64,000 nt of DNA from Candidatus Nezhaarchaeota archaeon (GCA_030055465.1 JASFYF010000001.1:634447-698446); one strand, 5' to 3'; counted from the first letter of the stretch, positions 25,098-33,371 are shown. A program made the numbers and translations. The notes: generated by a model from the sequence alone, not told the origin.

Positions 25098-26491
25098 ATA
25101 CAGTAATGAAGTTTGGCGGCGTGTGCACATCATCGGGAGCCAACATATTAAGGATAACCGATATAGTCAGGAAGCACTTGGAAAGGCGGGACAAGGTGGT
25201 ACTCGTAACCTCGGCAATGGCCGGAGTAACCGATACGCTAATAGAGTTGATAAACGTTGCGCTCTCCGGCAAGGATGATGAGGTCCTCAGGTTACTTTCA
25301 ATATTAAAAGAGAGGCACCTCCAGGTTTGCATGGAGGCTATAGGGAGGCCGGAGCTGCGGGAAGAGGCTGTACGGGAGTTGGAGGAGAGCATCCGCGAAC
25401 TCCAATACATGGCGATGATGATTTCCTACCTTAAGGAAGCCACGCCGAGGTCTAGGGATAGGATACTGGCTTTCGGGGAGAAGATGATTACGAGGATTAT
25501 CTGGAGAGCAATGCTAAGCAGGGGCATTAAAGCCGAGTACTTTACGGGTGGACGAGCAGGCATAATAACCGATGATAACTTCGGACAGGCAACTCCGTTG
25601 ATGCACCTCTGCGAAGAGAGGTTGAGGTCTGCGTTGTTGCCCCTAGTCAACGAAGGCGTAGTGCCGATAGTAACAGGTTTTATAGGACAAACCATGAGTG
25701 GAGTGGAGACCACGCTTGGTAGAGGTGGATCAGACTATACTGCAACCATTATTGGGGCCGCTCTGGGATTCGACGAAGTGTGGGTCTGGAAAGACGTTGA
25801 AGGTATAATGACGGCGGATCCGAAGATAGTTCCCAACGCCAAGCCAATACCGAAGATATCCTACGAAGAAGCGACGGAGCTTGCCTACTTCGGCGCCAAG
25901 GTCTTACATCCATTAGCATTGAAACCGCTGATGCAGAAGAACATACCGCTAAGGGTTCGCAGCTTCTTCAACTTGGAAAGCCAAGGAACGTTGGTGTCCC
26001 GTGACCTCAACAACGGGAAGATAGTTAAAGCCGTCACGATGATACCTAAGGTGGCATTAATCACGGTGAGCGGGGCTGAACTCTACGAGGCACCCCTCGT
26101 TGTGGCTAAAGTTTTCAACACGCTTTTCGACGTTAGGGCGAACGCAATAATGGTCTCCCAAAGCTCCTCCCAGACGAACATATCAATAGTTGTCTATAGC
26201 GACAAGTTGAAGGAGATAGTGGACAGAGCCAAGGCAGCATTACCGGAGAACTGCGAGGTCACGTGGGAGGGCAACGTATGCGTCGTTGCGGTAGTAGGCT
26301 CAGGAATGAGGGGGAGGCCTGGCGTAGCCGCTAAGGTATTCAACTCCGTTGCAGAAAAGGGAGTCAACGTCAGAATGATCGCACAAGGTGCCTCCGAGCT
26401 CAACATATCAATGGTTGTGAGACAGGAGGATGCAATCAAAGCCGTTCAGGCATTGCACAGCGCGTTTATCTCGGAGGAGCATAACATTTAA
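25094..26491 (+). CDS. lysC: Aspartokinase
   Basis: Phosphorylates aspartate, the first step of the threonine, methionine and lysine (DAP) pathways. The kinase domain opens VMKFGGVCTSSGANIL (usual KFGGTSV, here with Cys for Thr) and contains RILAFGEKMITRI, TLGRGGSDYTATIIGAALG and VWKDVEGIMTADPKIV. Two ACT domains follow (about 315-465, with SQSSSQTNISIVV and SELNISMVV), the likely site of amino-acid feedback. The length of 465 aa is normal. It is coupled by ATGA to the preceding gene and precedes asd. Confidence 0.95.
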   Translation: MNTVMKFGGVCTSSGANILRITDIVRKHLERRDKVVLVTSAMAGVTDTLIELINVALSGKDDEVLRLLSILKERHLQVCMEAIGRPELREEAVRELEESIRELQYMAMMISYLKEATPRSRDRILAFGEKMITRIIWRAMLSRGIKAEYFTGGRAGIITDDNFGQATPLMHLCEERLRSALLPLVNEGVVPIVTGFIGQTMSGVETTLGRGGSDYTATIIGAALGFDEVWVWKDVEGIMTADPKIVPNAKPIPKISYEEATELAYFGAKVLHPLALKPLMQKNIPLRVRSFFNLESQGTLVSRDLNNGKIVKAVTMIPKVALITVSGAELYEAPLVVAKVFNTLFDVRANAIMVSQSSSQTNISIVVYSDKLKEIVDRAKAALPENCEVTWEGNVCVVAVVGSGMRGRPGVAAKVFNSVAEKGVNVRMIAQGASELNISMVVRQEDAIKAVQALHSAFISEEHNI

Positions 26492-26647
26492 CTATATGGC
26501 TCTCTTTTATTCCCAGCTTGGGTGTCTCGAGGGTTGATGGAGCTCGACGCCTCCCAGCCGCCACGCGGCTGTTCAACCTTTAAACTTCAGCGCGGCCATA
26601 AACCAAATTATAAGAGGCCTTGTGGCGAATTGCAGTTTAACACCACG

Positions 26648-26656
26648 TATATATTA
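26648..26656 (+). promoter_or_regulatory. TATA box for asd (leaderless)
   Basis: TATATATTA lies 23 nt before the GTG start, so transcription would begin at about the first codon. No ribosome-binding site is needed or seen for a leaderless message. Inferred from spacing. Confidence 0.6.
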
Positions 26657-26678
26657 GTGTTATAAACGCCTTCACTAG

Positions 26679-27755
26679 GTGGTGGCCTTGGATAAGTTTA
26701 AGGTTGCGGTGCTTGGTGCCACAGGTCTCGTGGGGCAGAGATTCGTCAAGTTACTTTCGGATCACCCGTTCTTCGAAGTTGCAGCCCTAACCGCTTCCTC
26801 TAGAAGTGCTGGAAAAAGGTATTGCGAGGCCACAAAGTGGATGCTGGGTTCAGGCTTCCCCGAGGCGGTCAGGGACATGAAGGTCCTTGAAAGCAGTCCC
26901 GAAGCAGTTAAAGGCTGCGGTTACAACATCGACATTGTGTTCTCAGCCTTGCCTTCAAGTACAGCGAGGGAGCTTGAGCCAGCTTTTGCATCAAGTGGTT
27001 TCAACGTAGTTACTAACGCCAGTGCCCTGAGGATGTTTGACGACATCCCATTAATAGTTCCCGAGGTAAACAGCAACCACATGAAGCTAATAGAGCATCA
27101 GAGGCGGAGGCGGGGATGGAGGGGGCTTATTGTTACAAACCCAAATTGCAGCACGTGCATACTTACTTTAACCCTAAAACCCATAATGGATGTCGCGGGA
27201 ATAGAGGCGGTTCACGTAACTACGCTGCAGGCCGTATCGGGCGCTGGCTTCTCGGGGGTGACCTCTATGGCTATATTGGACAACGCGATCCCATTCATAG
27301 CGAACGAAGAGGAAAAAATGCAAACGGAAACACTCAAAATCCTGGGCACGTTGGAGGGTGAAACAATAAAGCAGGCCGACATCAGTGTGTCGGCCTCTTG
27401 CAATAGGGTCTGCGTATTGGATGGCCACCTCGAATGTGTATTCCTCAAAACGAGGAGGCCGGTGAGCCCAGAAGAAGTAAAGGAAGCATTAAAAAGCTTC
27501 AAGGGTCTACCTCAAGAGCTGAAGCTACCGCTAGCCCCCACCTCACCAGTAATAGTGAAGGACGAAGTGGATAGGCCCCAACCAAGGCTTGATAGAGATG
27601 AGGGTAAGGGAATGAGCGTTGTTGTTGGCAGGCTTAGAAGTGGAAGAGACGGGTGGCTAAAGTATGTGGTCCTTGGGAACAACGTTGTTAGGGGGGCAGC
27701 GGGGAACGCCATCCTTATAGGGGAGGTCATGGCTAAGTCTTGGCTAAGTGATTAG
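26679..27755 (+). CDS. asd: Aspartate-semialdehyde dehydrogenase (archaeal/fungal type)
   Basis: NADP-dependent enzyme that reduces aspartyl phosphate to the semialdehyde, the step after aspartokinase. Seen are the nucleotide-binding VAVLGATGLVGQRFVKLL, FSALPSSTARELEPAFA, the catalytic IVTNPNCSTCILTL, and the dimerisation/catalytic region QAVSGAGFSG. The C-terminus has VVLGNNVVRGAAGNAILIGEVM. 358 aa matches the archaeal/fungal subgroup. GTG start, probably leaderless. It is downstream of lysC but has its own promoter. Confidence 0.95.
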   Translation: MVALDKFKVAVLGATGLVGQRFVKLLSDHPFFEVAALTASSRSAGKRYCEATKWMLGSGFPEAVRDMKVLESSPEAVKGCGYNIDIVFSALPSSTARELEPAFASSGFNVVTNASALRMFDDIPLIVPEVNSNHMKLIEHQRRRRGWRGLIVTNPNCSTCILTLTLKPIMDVAGIEAVHVTTLQAVSGAGFSGVTSMAILDNAIPFIANEEEKMQTETLKILGTLEGETIKQADISVSASCNRVCVLDGHLECVFLKTRRPVSPEEVKEALKSFKGLPQELKLPLAPTSPVIVKDEVDRPQPRLDRDEGKGMSVVVGRLRSGRDGWLKYVVLGNNVVRGAAGNAILIGEVMAKSWLSD

Positions 27756-27757
27756 AC

Positions 27758-27874
27758 ATGGATTACCTTGAAATCTTTTCATCATATCTCGTCTACGTGA
27801 TACCGTTGGTGACGGTAATGTTAATCTTGGTATACAAGATTTTTGGGTTAGAGGAGGAGAGTAATGGTAGATAA
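27758..27874 (+). CDS. Small single-span membrane protein (38 aa)
   Basis: Too short for the ORF track. ATG two nt after the asd stop gives MDYLEIFSSY, a hydrophobic span of about 18 residues (LVYVIPLVTVMLILVYKI), and a charged end EEESNGR. It overlaps the next gene by 11 nt. No family is recognised. The close packing between asd and the downstream gene, and the clean membrane span followed by an acidic tail, favour a real gene. Topology and role are unknown. Confidence 0.5.
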   Translation: MDYLEIFSSYLVYVIPLVTVMLILVYKIFGLEEESNGR

Positions 27875-28100
27875 CGATATACTAAACGAAGTGTTAACGG
27901 ATTGCAAACCATACTTGGCTAAGCTGAAGGAAATCGAGGGGCTCCTCGAAGAGCTTTCAAGCCAGGGTTTAACACTAACCGATCTTTGTTCAAGGCTTGA
28001 AAGCGCTGCAAAAGCCGAAAGAGACCCCCTACTCAAGACTGATATAAGGATACTGCTTTCGGAGCTGAGGGCTAAGATTAATCCCCCTTCCGATCGTTAA
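27864..28100 (+). CDS. Small acidic helical protein
   Basis: A 78-aa protein with no recognised family, predicted to be all helix (LTDCKPYLAKLKEIEGLLEELSSQG and SRLESAAKAERDPLLKTDIRILLSEL). The ATG follows GGAGGAGAG by about 2 to 5 nt within the end of the preceding 38-aa gene, so translation is likely coupled. It converges on the MazG-like gene, with stop codons only 2 nt apart. Function unknown. Confidence 0.55.
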   Translation: MVDNDILNEVLTDCKPYLAKLKEIEGLLEELSSQGLTLTDLCSRLESAAKAERDPLLKTDIRILLSELRAKINPPSDR

Positions 28101-28102
28101 TG

Positions 28103-28393
28103 TCAATTTAGGTTGCAGTTGCAAGGCCTTCCGCCGCACTTCGGGCAACAGCTACCATATCGCTCAATGGCAGCTTCTTCGATGTTGATCGATAGGGTAT
28201 TGGCCAACGAAACAAGCCAAGCCAGCACGTCTGCGAGTTCCTCTTTAACCTGTTTTCCGTTGCCCTTAATTATGGCGCTGCCCAGCTCTCCCACTTCTTC
28301 AACCAGGTGGATGAAGTTGGCTTCAGGAGTCCTCTTCGAGTCCTTGTGCCAGTACACCTCCTTCATTAGGGCCTGAAACTCCTTGATTTGCAT
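28103..28393 (-). CDS. MazG-like nucleotide pyrophosphohydrolase
   Basis: A 96-aa all-alpha NTP pyrophosphohydrolase. The MazG metal site is visible as FIHLVEEVGELGSAI (EExxE type) and VKEELADVLAWLVSLAN (ExxD). It ends in a Cys-rich tail, CCPKCGGRPCNC, probably a zinc knuckle also seen in some archaeal MazG-like proteins. It would hydrolyse (d)NTPs, perhaps damaged ones, to monophosphates. It lies 15 nt downstream of the Sec61-beta gene. Confidence 0.85.
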   Translation of the reverse strand: MQIKEFQALMKEVYWHKDSKRTPEANFIHLVEEVGELGSAIIKGNGKQVKEELADVLAWLVSLANTLSINIEEAAIERYGSCCPKCGGRPCNCNLN

Positions 28394-28408
28394 TGAAGTC
28401 CCCCGCCG

Positions 28409-28621
28409 CTATAACGGCAGCAGTATTGGGAGAGCCAGAACTATAATTATTAGGACTGTAGCGATCACCACCACCACGTAGGGTGGAATCGATAATCCTC
28501 CGGTTTCCTCTTTAAAGAACCTTATGAGACCGGCTCCCGTTATGGGTGTAAACTCCACGCCTTCTCTTCTGGGGCGTGAGCCTTTAGTGCTCTTAGCCTT
28601 AGCTTTCGCCTTCTTCGACAT
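28409..28621 (-). CDS. secG: Preprotein translocase subunit Sec61-beta (SecG)
   Basis: Small non-essential subunit of the SecYEG channel. The archaeal Sec61-beta signature is seen: a Lys-rich cytosolic N-terminus (SKKAKAKAKSTKGSRPRREG), GAGLIRFFKEETGGLSIPPYVV, and one C-terminal TM helix (VVVVIATVLIIIVLALPILL). I start at the ATG at 28621, three codons after the track start. The start region lies just after the ZPR1-like stop, suggesting one transcript. Confidence 0.9.
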   Translation of the reverse strand: MSKKAKAKAKSTKGSRPRREGVEFTPITGAGLIRFFKEETGGLSIPPYVVVVIATVLIIIVLALPILLPL

Positions 28622-28626
28622 AAGGT

Positions 28627-29193
28627 TCATCTACCCATTCTAAGGGGCTCCTTTATTACCTTTGTGGGCACGCCGCTTTTGGGTATTAAAAGGCTCAGCC
28701 CGCTTGGATCCTCAATTATAAAGGTGAAGGCTTCTTTACCTTCAATTGCGGATGCAAGCTTCTTCAGCACGTGTGCGCAACGTTCTTTTTTGCGTTTATC
28801 GTCTTCGCTTGAAAGCAGGAACTCGGCTATTTCCTTAATCCTGTGAAGGAAGCCCTCTATAGTGGTTATGATCCCCTCTGCGTATGGTCCTGGAGTTATC
28901 GTCACTCCGAATTCTGGTATCTTTACTGAGGCGTGGCTTGAGCGCACAACCAGGTGGTTGAGGTCTTCGGCCCTTTCCACGCGCACTGTAAACCTTGATG
29001 GTTCCTGATGCGGCGTTACCTCCATTATGTCGTTGTGTTTAAAGCCGCATCCATGACAGAGGGCGGAGAACAAGTACACTGTGTTTAGGTTCGGCAACTC
29101 ATAGTAGGCCTCAATCACTAGGAGCCTTTTCTCTCCGCATAGCGGACAGCAAACTACGTGCTCCTTGGATTCGCGGTGGGCAACGCCTTGCAG
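28627..29193 (-). CDS. zpr1: ZPR1-type zinc-finger protein; CTG start proposed
   Basis: The archaeal ZPR1 domain consists of a 4-Cys zinc finger and a beta-helix-like domain; in eukaryotes ZPR1 binds translation factor eEF1A. The track starts at GTG 29118, which removes the first zinc pair. Extending the open frame upstream adds VVCCPLCGEKRLLV, completing CPLCG...CHGCG. The only plausible start is CTG at 29193, 7 nt after GAGGTGA; the extension contains no ATG, GTG or TTG. Other family segments are ITPGPYAEGIITTIEGFL and FIIEDPSGLSLLIP. It overlaps the neighbourhood of the adenosine-kinase gene closely. Confidence 0.85.
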   Translation of the reverse strand: MQGVAHRESKEHVVCCPLCGEKRLLVIEAYYELPNLNTVYLFSALCHGCGFKHNDIMEVTPHQEPSRFTVRVERAEDLNHLVVRSSHASVKIPEFGVTITPGPYAEGIITTIEGFLHRIKEIAEFLLSSEDDKRKKERCAHVLKKLASAIEGKEAFTFIIEDPSGLSLLIPKSGVPTKVIKEPLRMGR

Positions 29194-29200
29194 GTCAGCG

Positions 29201-29695
29201 TCACCTCTTATATCCTATACTCCTCAGAAACCTTTTCCGCTCTGATTCCTTCTCGCCATCCTCGACGCCAACGACAGTATAGCCGTCGATAATGCCTATT
29301 ACCCCTCTTCCCTGATCAGTCTCAGCAACAACCACTTGCAGTGGGTTCGCGGTTGCGCAGAAGATCCTGCAAACCTCAGGGACCACCTTGAGGGAGTTTA
29401 ATACGTTAATGGGATAGCCTTCCCTTATTAATACCACGAATACGTGTCCAGCCCCTATGTTTAAGGCTGTTTTTACGGCGGCTTCTATGAGTTCCGGGTC
29501 GTTGCCTTCTTTTCTCACAAGTCTAGGCCCTGAAGCCTCGTTAAAGGCTAAGCCGAACTTCAAGTGAGGCGATGAGGTTGCCAAAGCCTCGTAGATGTCT
29601 TCAACGGTTTTTATGAAGTGTGACTGGCCTATTATTACATTAGCACCTTTGGGAATATCCACAGGGATGACTTTAATTTCAACTTCTCCACTCAT
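29201..29695 (-). CDS. Adenosine-specific kinase family protein (DUF355)
   Basis: A 164-aa protein of the family typified by an archaeal protein reported to bind adenosine/AMP and phosphorylate adenosine. Segments supporting this are [68 protein letters not shown] and the [18 protein letters not shown] strand, ending in [11 protein letters not shown]. The ATG start precedes the first strand. The biochemical role in vivo is uncertain. It precedes the ZPR1-like gene by 8 nt, whose ribosome-binding site lies over this stop codon. Confidence 0.85.
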   Translation of the reverse strand: MSGEVEIKVIPVDIPKGANVIIGQSHFIKTVEDIYEALATSSPHLKFGLAFNEASGPRLVRKEGNDPELIEAAVKTALNIGAGHVFVVLIREGYPINVLNSLKVVPEVCRIFCATANPLQVVVAETDQGRGVIGIIDGYTVVGVEDGEKESERKRFLRSIGYKR

Positions 29696-29721
29696 ATGCG
29701 GCTAATTAGCTTTAAACAAAT

Positions 29722-32052
29722 TTAAGCATTAATGTAGGCCAGCCCCACGAAGGCTTGACCAGCTGATAAGCCGCCATCGCCTGGAGGCAACTCTCTATGC
29801 CTTAAAACCTTGATGCCATGTTTTGAGGCTTCTTCCTCAATTGTTTTAACCATAACTTCATTTACGGCGGCCCCACCGGAAATCCCCATAACCTTCACTC
29901 CCTCTTCCATAGCTTTCGTGCAGGCCACCTCGGCAAATCCCTTCGCTATAGCGAAGAGCGCCGTGCGCGCAACGGTGGCTGAATTGCAGGTTTTAGCGAG
30001 CTCCAGAAGCTGCAAAAGTATTTGGGAGGCATCGATAATGGCTCTTCTACCCATGTATGATATCGACACGTCAATGTTCACTACGTTGTTGCTCGCCTGG
30101 GCGTGCGCTTCGAGCTTCATAGCTGGTTCACCTTCGTAGGACCTATAGGTGCAAAGCCCCAACAAAGCTGAAACCGCGTCGAGGAAACGGCCCGTGCTCG
30201 AAGATTTCAGCACGTTTAGGCCTGAGGAAAGCTGCTTTAAAATCACGGGCACCTCCTGTAAACCATGCTTGAAGGCGTTTGCGTATCTCTCCACTAGCAG
30301 GGACTCCAACTCATCTTGGCTTAACACTAAACTTAGCAGGCCAGCTAAGGATCTCGCAGGGTAGTACGCGCATATGTCGCCTCCGGGAAGGGGGTATGGC
30401 CTTATATGTCCGACTCTCTCATACTTCATGCCTGAAGCCAGCAAGATCTCGCCGCCCCACGCAGATCCGTCATCGCCTAGGCCCACGCCGTCTATTGTTA
30501 TGAATATTGTATCATCGTCTATCCTCAACCCGTGCTCCGCAGCCAATGAAGCTGCGTGTGCGTGGTGGTGCTGAACCCTTATCAATGGTTTACCTGAAGC
30601 TTCGCTTAGATCCTTGGCAAGCCTAAATGACGGGAAGCTTGGGTTTAGATCGCATGCGAAGGCGTTCACCTCTCTTACTTTAAGAAGTCTCTTGAGGGTC
30701 CCATAGGACTGCTCTAGAAACCTAAGAGAATCTAGGTTGTCGATATCGCCTATGTGTTGGCTTAGGTAGCATTTATTACCCTTAAGTATCGACAAGGTAA
30801 CGTTGAGGTCCCCGCCGAAGGCCACAACGCACCAATCCCCATCCCCTACGCCTGTGAAGGACACCGGAGAGGGAGCGTAACCTCTCGATCTGCGCAGGAA
30901 GGTTGGCACACCGTTTACCATCCTTACAACCGAGTCGTCACAGCGATTCACTATCTCCCTATTGTGACGTAAAAAGTAGTCTGCAACGCCCCAAAGCCTC
31001 GTTAAGGCCTCCGAGTTGTCTGTAGCCATAGGCTCTCCAGGAAGGTTGCCGCTCGTCATTATCAGCGCGGGTTCGCCCACCTTCTTTAGAAGCAGTAAGT
31101 GTATGCCTGTATAGGGAAGCATAACGCCAACAGTGTTAAGGCCTGGCGAAACAAGCTTGGAGAGGGGGCTTTTCTCCTTAACCTTTAAAACAACTATTGG
31201 CCGCTCCTTGGATGTTAAAAGCTTTTCCTCCTCGCTTGTAATGTATGCAATCATGCTTGCGGCCTCGAGGTTTGGAACCATTACCGCAAATGGTTGTTGA
31301 GGTCTCCTGCGCCTCTTCCTAAGCTTCGCTACTACTTCGTCATCAGTTGCTAGACATGCTACGTGGAAACCACCAATGCCCTTAACGGCAATTATGTAGC
31401 CCTCTCTGATGAGCCTCGCCGCCTCGTTTATGGGCTTCTCGCACGGTATTTTAGAGCCTGCTCCGTCGAGCAGCTCAAGCCTTGGGCCACAGAGGCTACA
31501 GCATAGCCCCTCGGCGTGGTACCTCCGGTTTCCAGGGTCATGGTAATCGCGCGAGCAACAGAGACATAAAGGGAATTCAGCCATTGATGTTCGTTCGCGA
31601 TCGTAGGGCATGTCAAGTATCATGGTGAACCTAGGCCCACATGTAGCACAGCACGTGAAAGGATATTCAGCCCATCGGGGATCATGACTCATAATGTCCT
31701 TAACACACTCGTCGCATATTGCGAGGTCGGGGGGAACCGTGGAACCGCTGTGCTCCACTCTAGCGTCGCTGGGCAGTATCCGAAATTCGCTGAAGTCACC
31801 AAGATGCTCAGCCCACTTAGTTGAGATCGATTCTATGCGGGCTGGGGCGGGCTTATCGAGGTGTAGCCTTCTGAGGAATTCTTCGATGTGCTCCCTAGTG
31901 CCTTCCACAACCACCTCTACGCTTGCGTCGCCCAAGTTAGCAACGTATCCTCTCAAGTTTAAAGCTGTTGCAAGCCTATAAACAAATGGTCTGAAACCTA
32001 CTCCCTGCACGAGACCGGTTACACGTATAATGGCCCGGGCTGGAGCGCTCAT
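29722..32052 (-). CDS. hypF: Hydrogenase maturation carbamoyltransferase HypF
   Basis: HypF makes carbamoyl-adenylate from carbamoyl phosphate and transfers the carbamoyl group to HypE for synthesis of the CN ligands. Domains in order: acylphosphatase (1-90, VTGLVQGVGFRPFVYRLA), two zinc fingers (CDECVKDI...CCATCGPR and CLCCSRDY...CCSLCGPR), a YrdC-like nucleotide domain (about 205-385, with IAVKGIGGFHVACLATDDEVV), and a Kae1-like domain (about 420-776, HHHAHAASLAAEHG, GISGGAAVNEVM). 776 aa is full length. It is monocistronic or distal; hypE lies 18 kb away. Confidence 0.97.
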   Translation of the reverse strand: MSAPARAIIRVTGLVQGVGFRPFVYRLATALNLRGYVANLGDASVEVVVEGTREHIEEFLRRLHLDKPAPARIESISTKWAEHLGDFSEFRILPSDARVEHSGSTVPPDLAICDECVKDIMSHDPRWAEYPFTCCATCGPRFTMILDMPYDRERTSMAEFPLCLCCSRDYHDPGNRRYHAEGLCCSLCGPRLELLDGAGSKIPCEKPINEAARLIREGYIIAVKGIGGFHVACLATDDEVVAKLRKRRRRPQQPFAVMVPNLEAASMIAYITSEEEKLLTSKERPIVVLKVKEKSPLSKLVSPGLNTVGVMLPYTGIHLLLLKKVGEPALIMTSGNLPGEPMATDNSEALTRLWGVADYFLRHNREIVNRCDDSVVRMVNGVPTFLRRSRGYAPSPVSFTGVGDGDWCVVAFGGDLNVTLSILKGNKCYLSQHIGDIDNLDSLRFLEQSYGTLKRLLKVREVNAFACDLNPSFPSFRLAKDLSEASGKPLIRVQHHHAHAASLAAEHGLRIDDDTIFITIDGVGLGDDGSAWGGEILLASGMKYERVGHIRPYPLPGGDICAYYPARSLAGLLSLVLSQDELESLLVERYANAFKHGLQEVPVILKQLSSGLNVLKSSSTGRFLDAVSALLGLCTYRSYEGEPAMKLEAHAQASNNVVNIDVSISYMGRRAIIDASQILLQLLELAKTCNSATVARTALFAIAKGFAEVACTKAMEEGVKVMGISGGAAVNEVMVKTIEEEASKHGIKVLRHRELPPGDGGLSAGQAFVGLAYINA

Positions 32053-32486
32053 CAGGAACGCCTCAAGAAAAACCGCTTTGCTTAGTTATCGAAGAAGGTG
32101 AAGGCTTTAAGCCTAAACGCTTAGGTTTGCGTGCAAGCCTCACTGAGCAAAGCTCTCCAAGGTGGCTGAGTACAAGCTTAAGGCAAACGCAGGGGCTTCT
32201 AGGAGGCTGCTTCTCGTGCTTAGAGCGGCCAACGAAGTATGCAGCCTTCAACACGGCGCCGAGCACCCTGACTTCCTCAACCCTCCCCGCTTGGAGCCGG
32301 TTCCAGCAGGGCATGGTGCCGCCGTCAACCAGCCCAATGCTGGGATCAATGGCGACTTCAGGGCGAGCCATCATTTGATTCGCCCGCAAGCTCAAGGTCT
32401 TCAGCTGCGGGTATTAAACAACTTAACCTCAACCTCACCCATAAACGCGGATTCAGAAGCACATCGTAGTGATGGCCCTACGCTAA
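32053..32486. other. Intergenic stretch, possible decayed coding sequence
   Basis: Long ORFs exist in several frames, none with ribosome-binding site or known family. The plus frame 32162-32515 includes a protein-like run (LNPPRLEPVPAGHGAAV) that may be a relic. Nothing here can be firmly annotated. Confidence 0.3.
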
Positions 32487-32891
32487 CTAGAGCCTGGAAA
32501 TTTCCACTTTCTTGACGAGCCGGTACATCCTGTTCTTTCTTTCGCCTCGCCTCTCCAGAAAGCCGCCGTTGTATAACCTTAGTAGGTATGTGGAGACTGT
32601 GGAGAGCTTTAAGCTTTCATTGTATGTTCTAGCATACGCGTCTAAAACATCCTTGCTCGTAAACCAAGAGCTATCACCGAAGCTTTCCTCTAAAACTTGT
32701 TGAAGCCTCTCCATGAGCGTTTGGTCTTGTGGCTCCGCTTGATTGTTCGAAGCCTCTGATGATGAGATTATGTCGATGAGGTCTTTAACCATCTGGATCC
32801 TCTTCCACGGTATGCTCTTGCCTTGGAAGACTATGGTCATCTTGGAGCCGTCTGGGAAAGACACTGTAAACCTGAAGTCGTTGAAAGCCAT
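32487..32891 (-). CDS. Winged-helix DNA-binding protein, probable regulator
   Basis: A 134-aa protein. The N-terminal 40 residues form a beta-rich segment (FRFTVSFPDGSKMTIVFQGKSIPW), followed by a linker helix, and a C-terminal winged helix (FTSKDVLDAYARTYNESLKLSTVSTYLLRLYNGGFLERRGERKNRMYRLV). The ATG at 32891 is used; a GTG 3 codons upstream is the track start. Six 7-bp repeats lie directly upstream, a plausible autoregulatory operator. Not assigned to a named family. Confidence 0.7.
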   Translation of the reverse strand: MAFNDFRFTVSFPDGSKMTIVFQGKSIPWKRIQMVKDLIDIISSSEASNNQAEPQDQTLMERLQQVLEESFGDSSWFTSKDVLDAYARTYNESLKLSTVSTYLLRLYNGGFLERRGERKNRMYRLVKKVEISRL

Positions 32892-32902
32892 AAAAACCAC
32901 AA

Positions 32903-32944
32903 GTTACACTCTACAGCTTACAGGTTTACTTTCACAGTTCACAG
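32903..32944. repeat. Six tandem 7-bp imperfect repeats (consensus about TTTACAG), likely operator
   Basis: Reading plus: GTTACAC TCTACAG CTTACAG GTTTACT TTCACAG TTCACAG. Five of six fit NT(T/C)ACA(G/C); the fourth is out of step. The array starts 12 nt upstream of the winged-helix ATG (minus strand), where transcription start and leader would be, so a bound regulator could block expression. Regulatory role is inference. Confidence 0.55.
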
Positions 32945-33087
32945 TTTTAAGTTTTATTATCGCGAATTTTTACATGAGTTAATATAAGAAGCAAGGTGAA
33001 AAACTTGGTGATGAAACATCCCAGTTAAATAGAAATTTCACAGAGAAAAAAGAGTAGAAAACAACCTTCTCAAGGTAAATGACGTAG

Positions 33088-33110
33088 TTTTCCACTAGAA
33101 ATAGAGGGGT
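33088..33110 (+). repeat. Dispersed repeat, copy A
   Basis: TTTTCCACTAGAAATAGAGG followed by GGT. The 21 nt from TTCCA match copy C (33441-33461) at 19 of 21 positions. A partial copy (TTTTCCACTGGAAAAAATTG) lies at 33283. No ORF is associated. Confidence 0.6.
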
Positions 33111-33187
33111 TCCTATTTTTCTACAAACAATTAAATTGTAAAGAAGGAAAAACTGCGAAAACGACATGCAGGCGAGAGCGTATCACC

Positions 33188-33273
33188 GGGGTCGGTTTCT
33201 ACAGGAGCAACGTGGTTTTCAAGGAGTTCGTAAATTAGAAGGCACCAATAACATGCTGGAACAAGCCGACCCC
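33188..33273. repeat. Inverted repeat, 11-bp stem with 64-nt interior; possible structured RNA
   Basis: GGGGTCGGTTT (33188-33198) pairs with AAGCCGACCCC (33263-33273) with a single G-U pair. It stands out as a GC-rich island in AT-rich sequence. The interior has no ORF. It could be a non-coding RNA or the ends of a tiny non-autonomous element; three oligo-T tracts follow 75 nt downstream on the plus strand. Confidence 0.4.
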
Positions 33274-33346
33274 GACCCCTGGTTTTCCACTGGAAAAAAT
33301 TGTAGAAAGAGGATCTTAGATTGAGAGTATAACTATGGTACGAATG

Positions 33347-33371
33347 TTTTTTTGCTTCTTTTTACTTTTTT
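33347..33371 (+). terminator. Oligo-T tracts, probable plus-strand terminator
   Basis: T7, T5 and T6 runs within 25 nt (GTTTTTTTGCTTCTTTTTAC and on). Archaeal RNA polymerase stops at such tracts. No protein gene reads into them from upstream on this strand, which hints at an untranslated transcript. Confidence 0.45.

Noticed and set aside
32063-32515. ORFs 32063-32395 (-), 32127-32378 (+), 32162-32515 (+)
   Set aside because: Mutually overlapping frames, no ribosome-binding site and no family; the plus frame may be a relic but cannot be supported.
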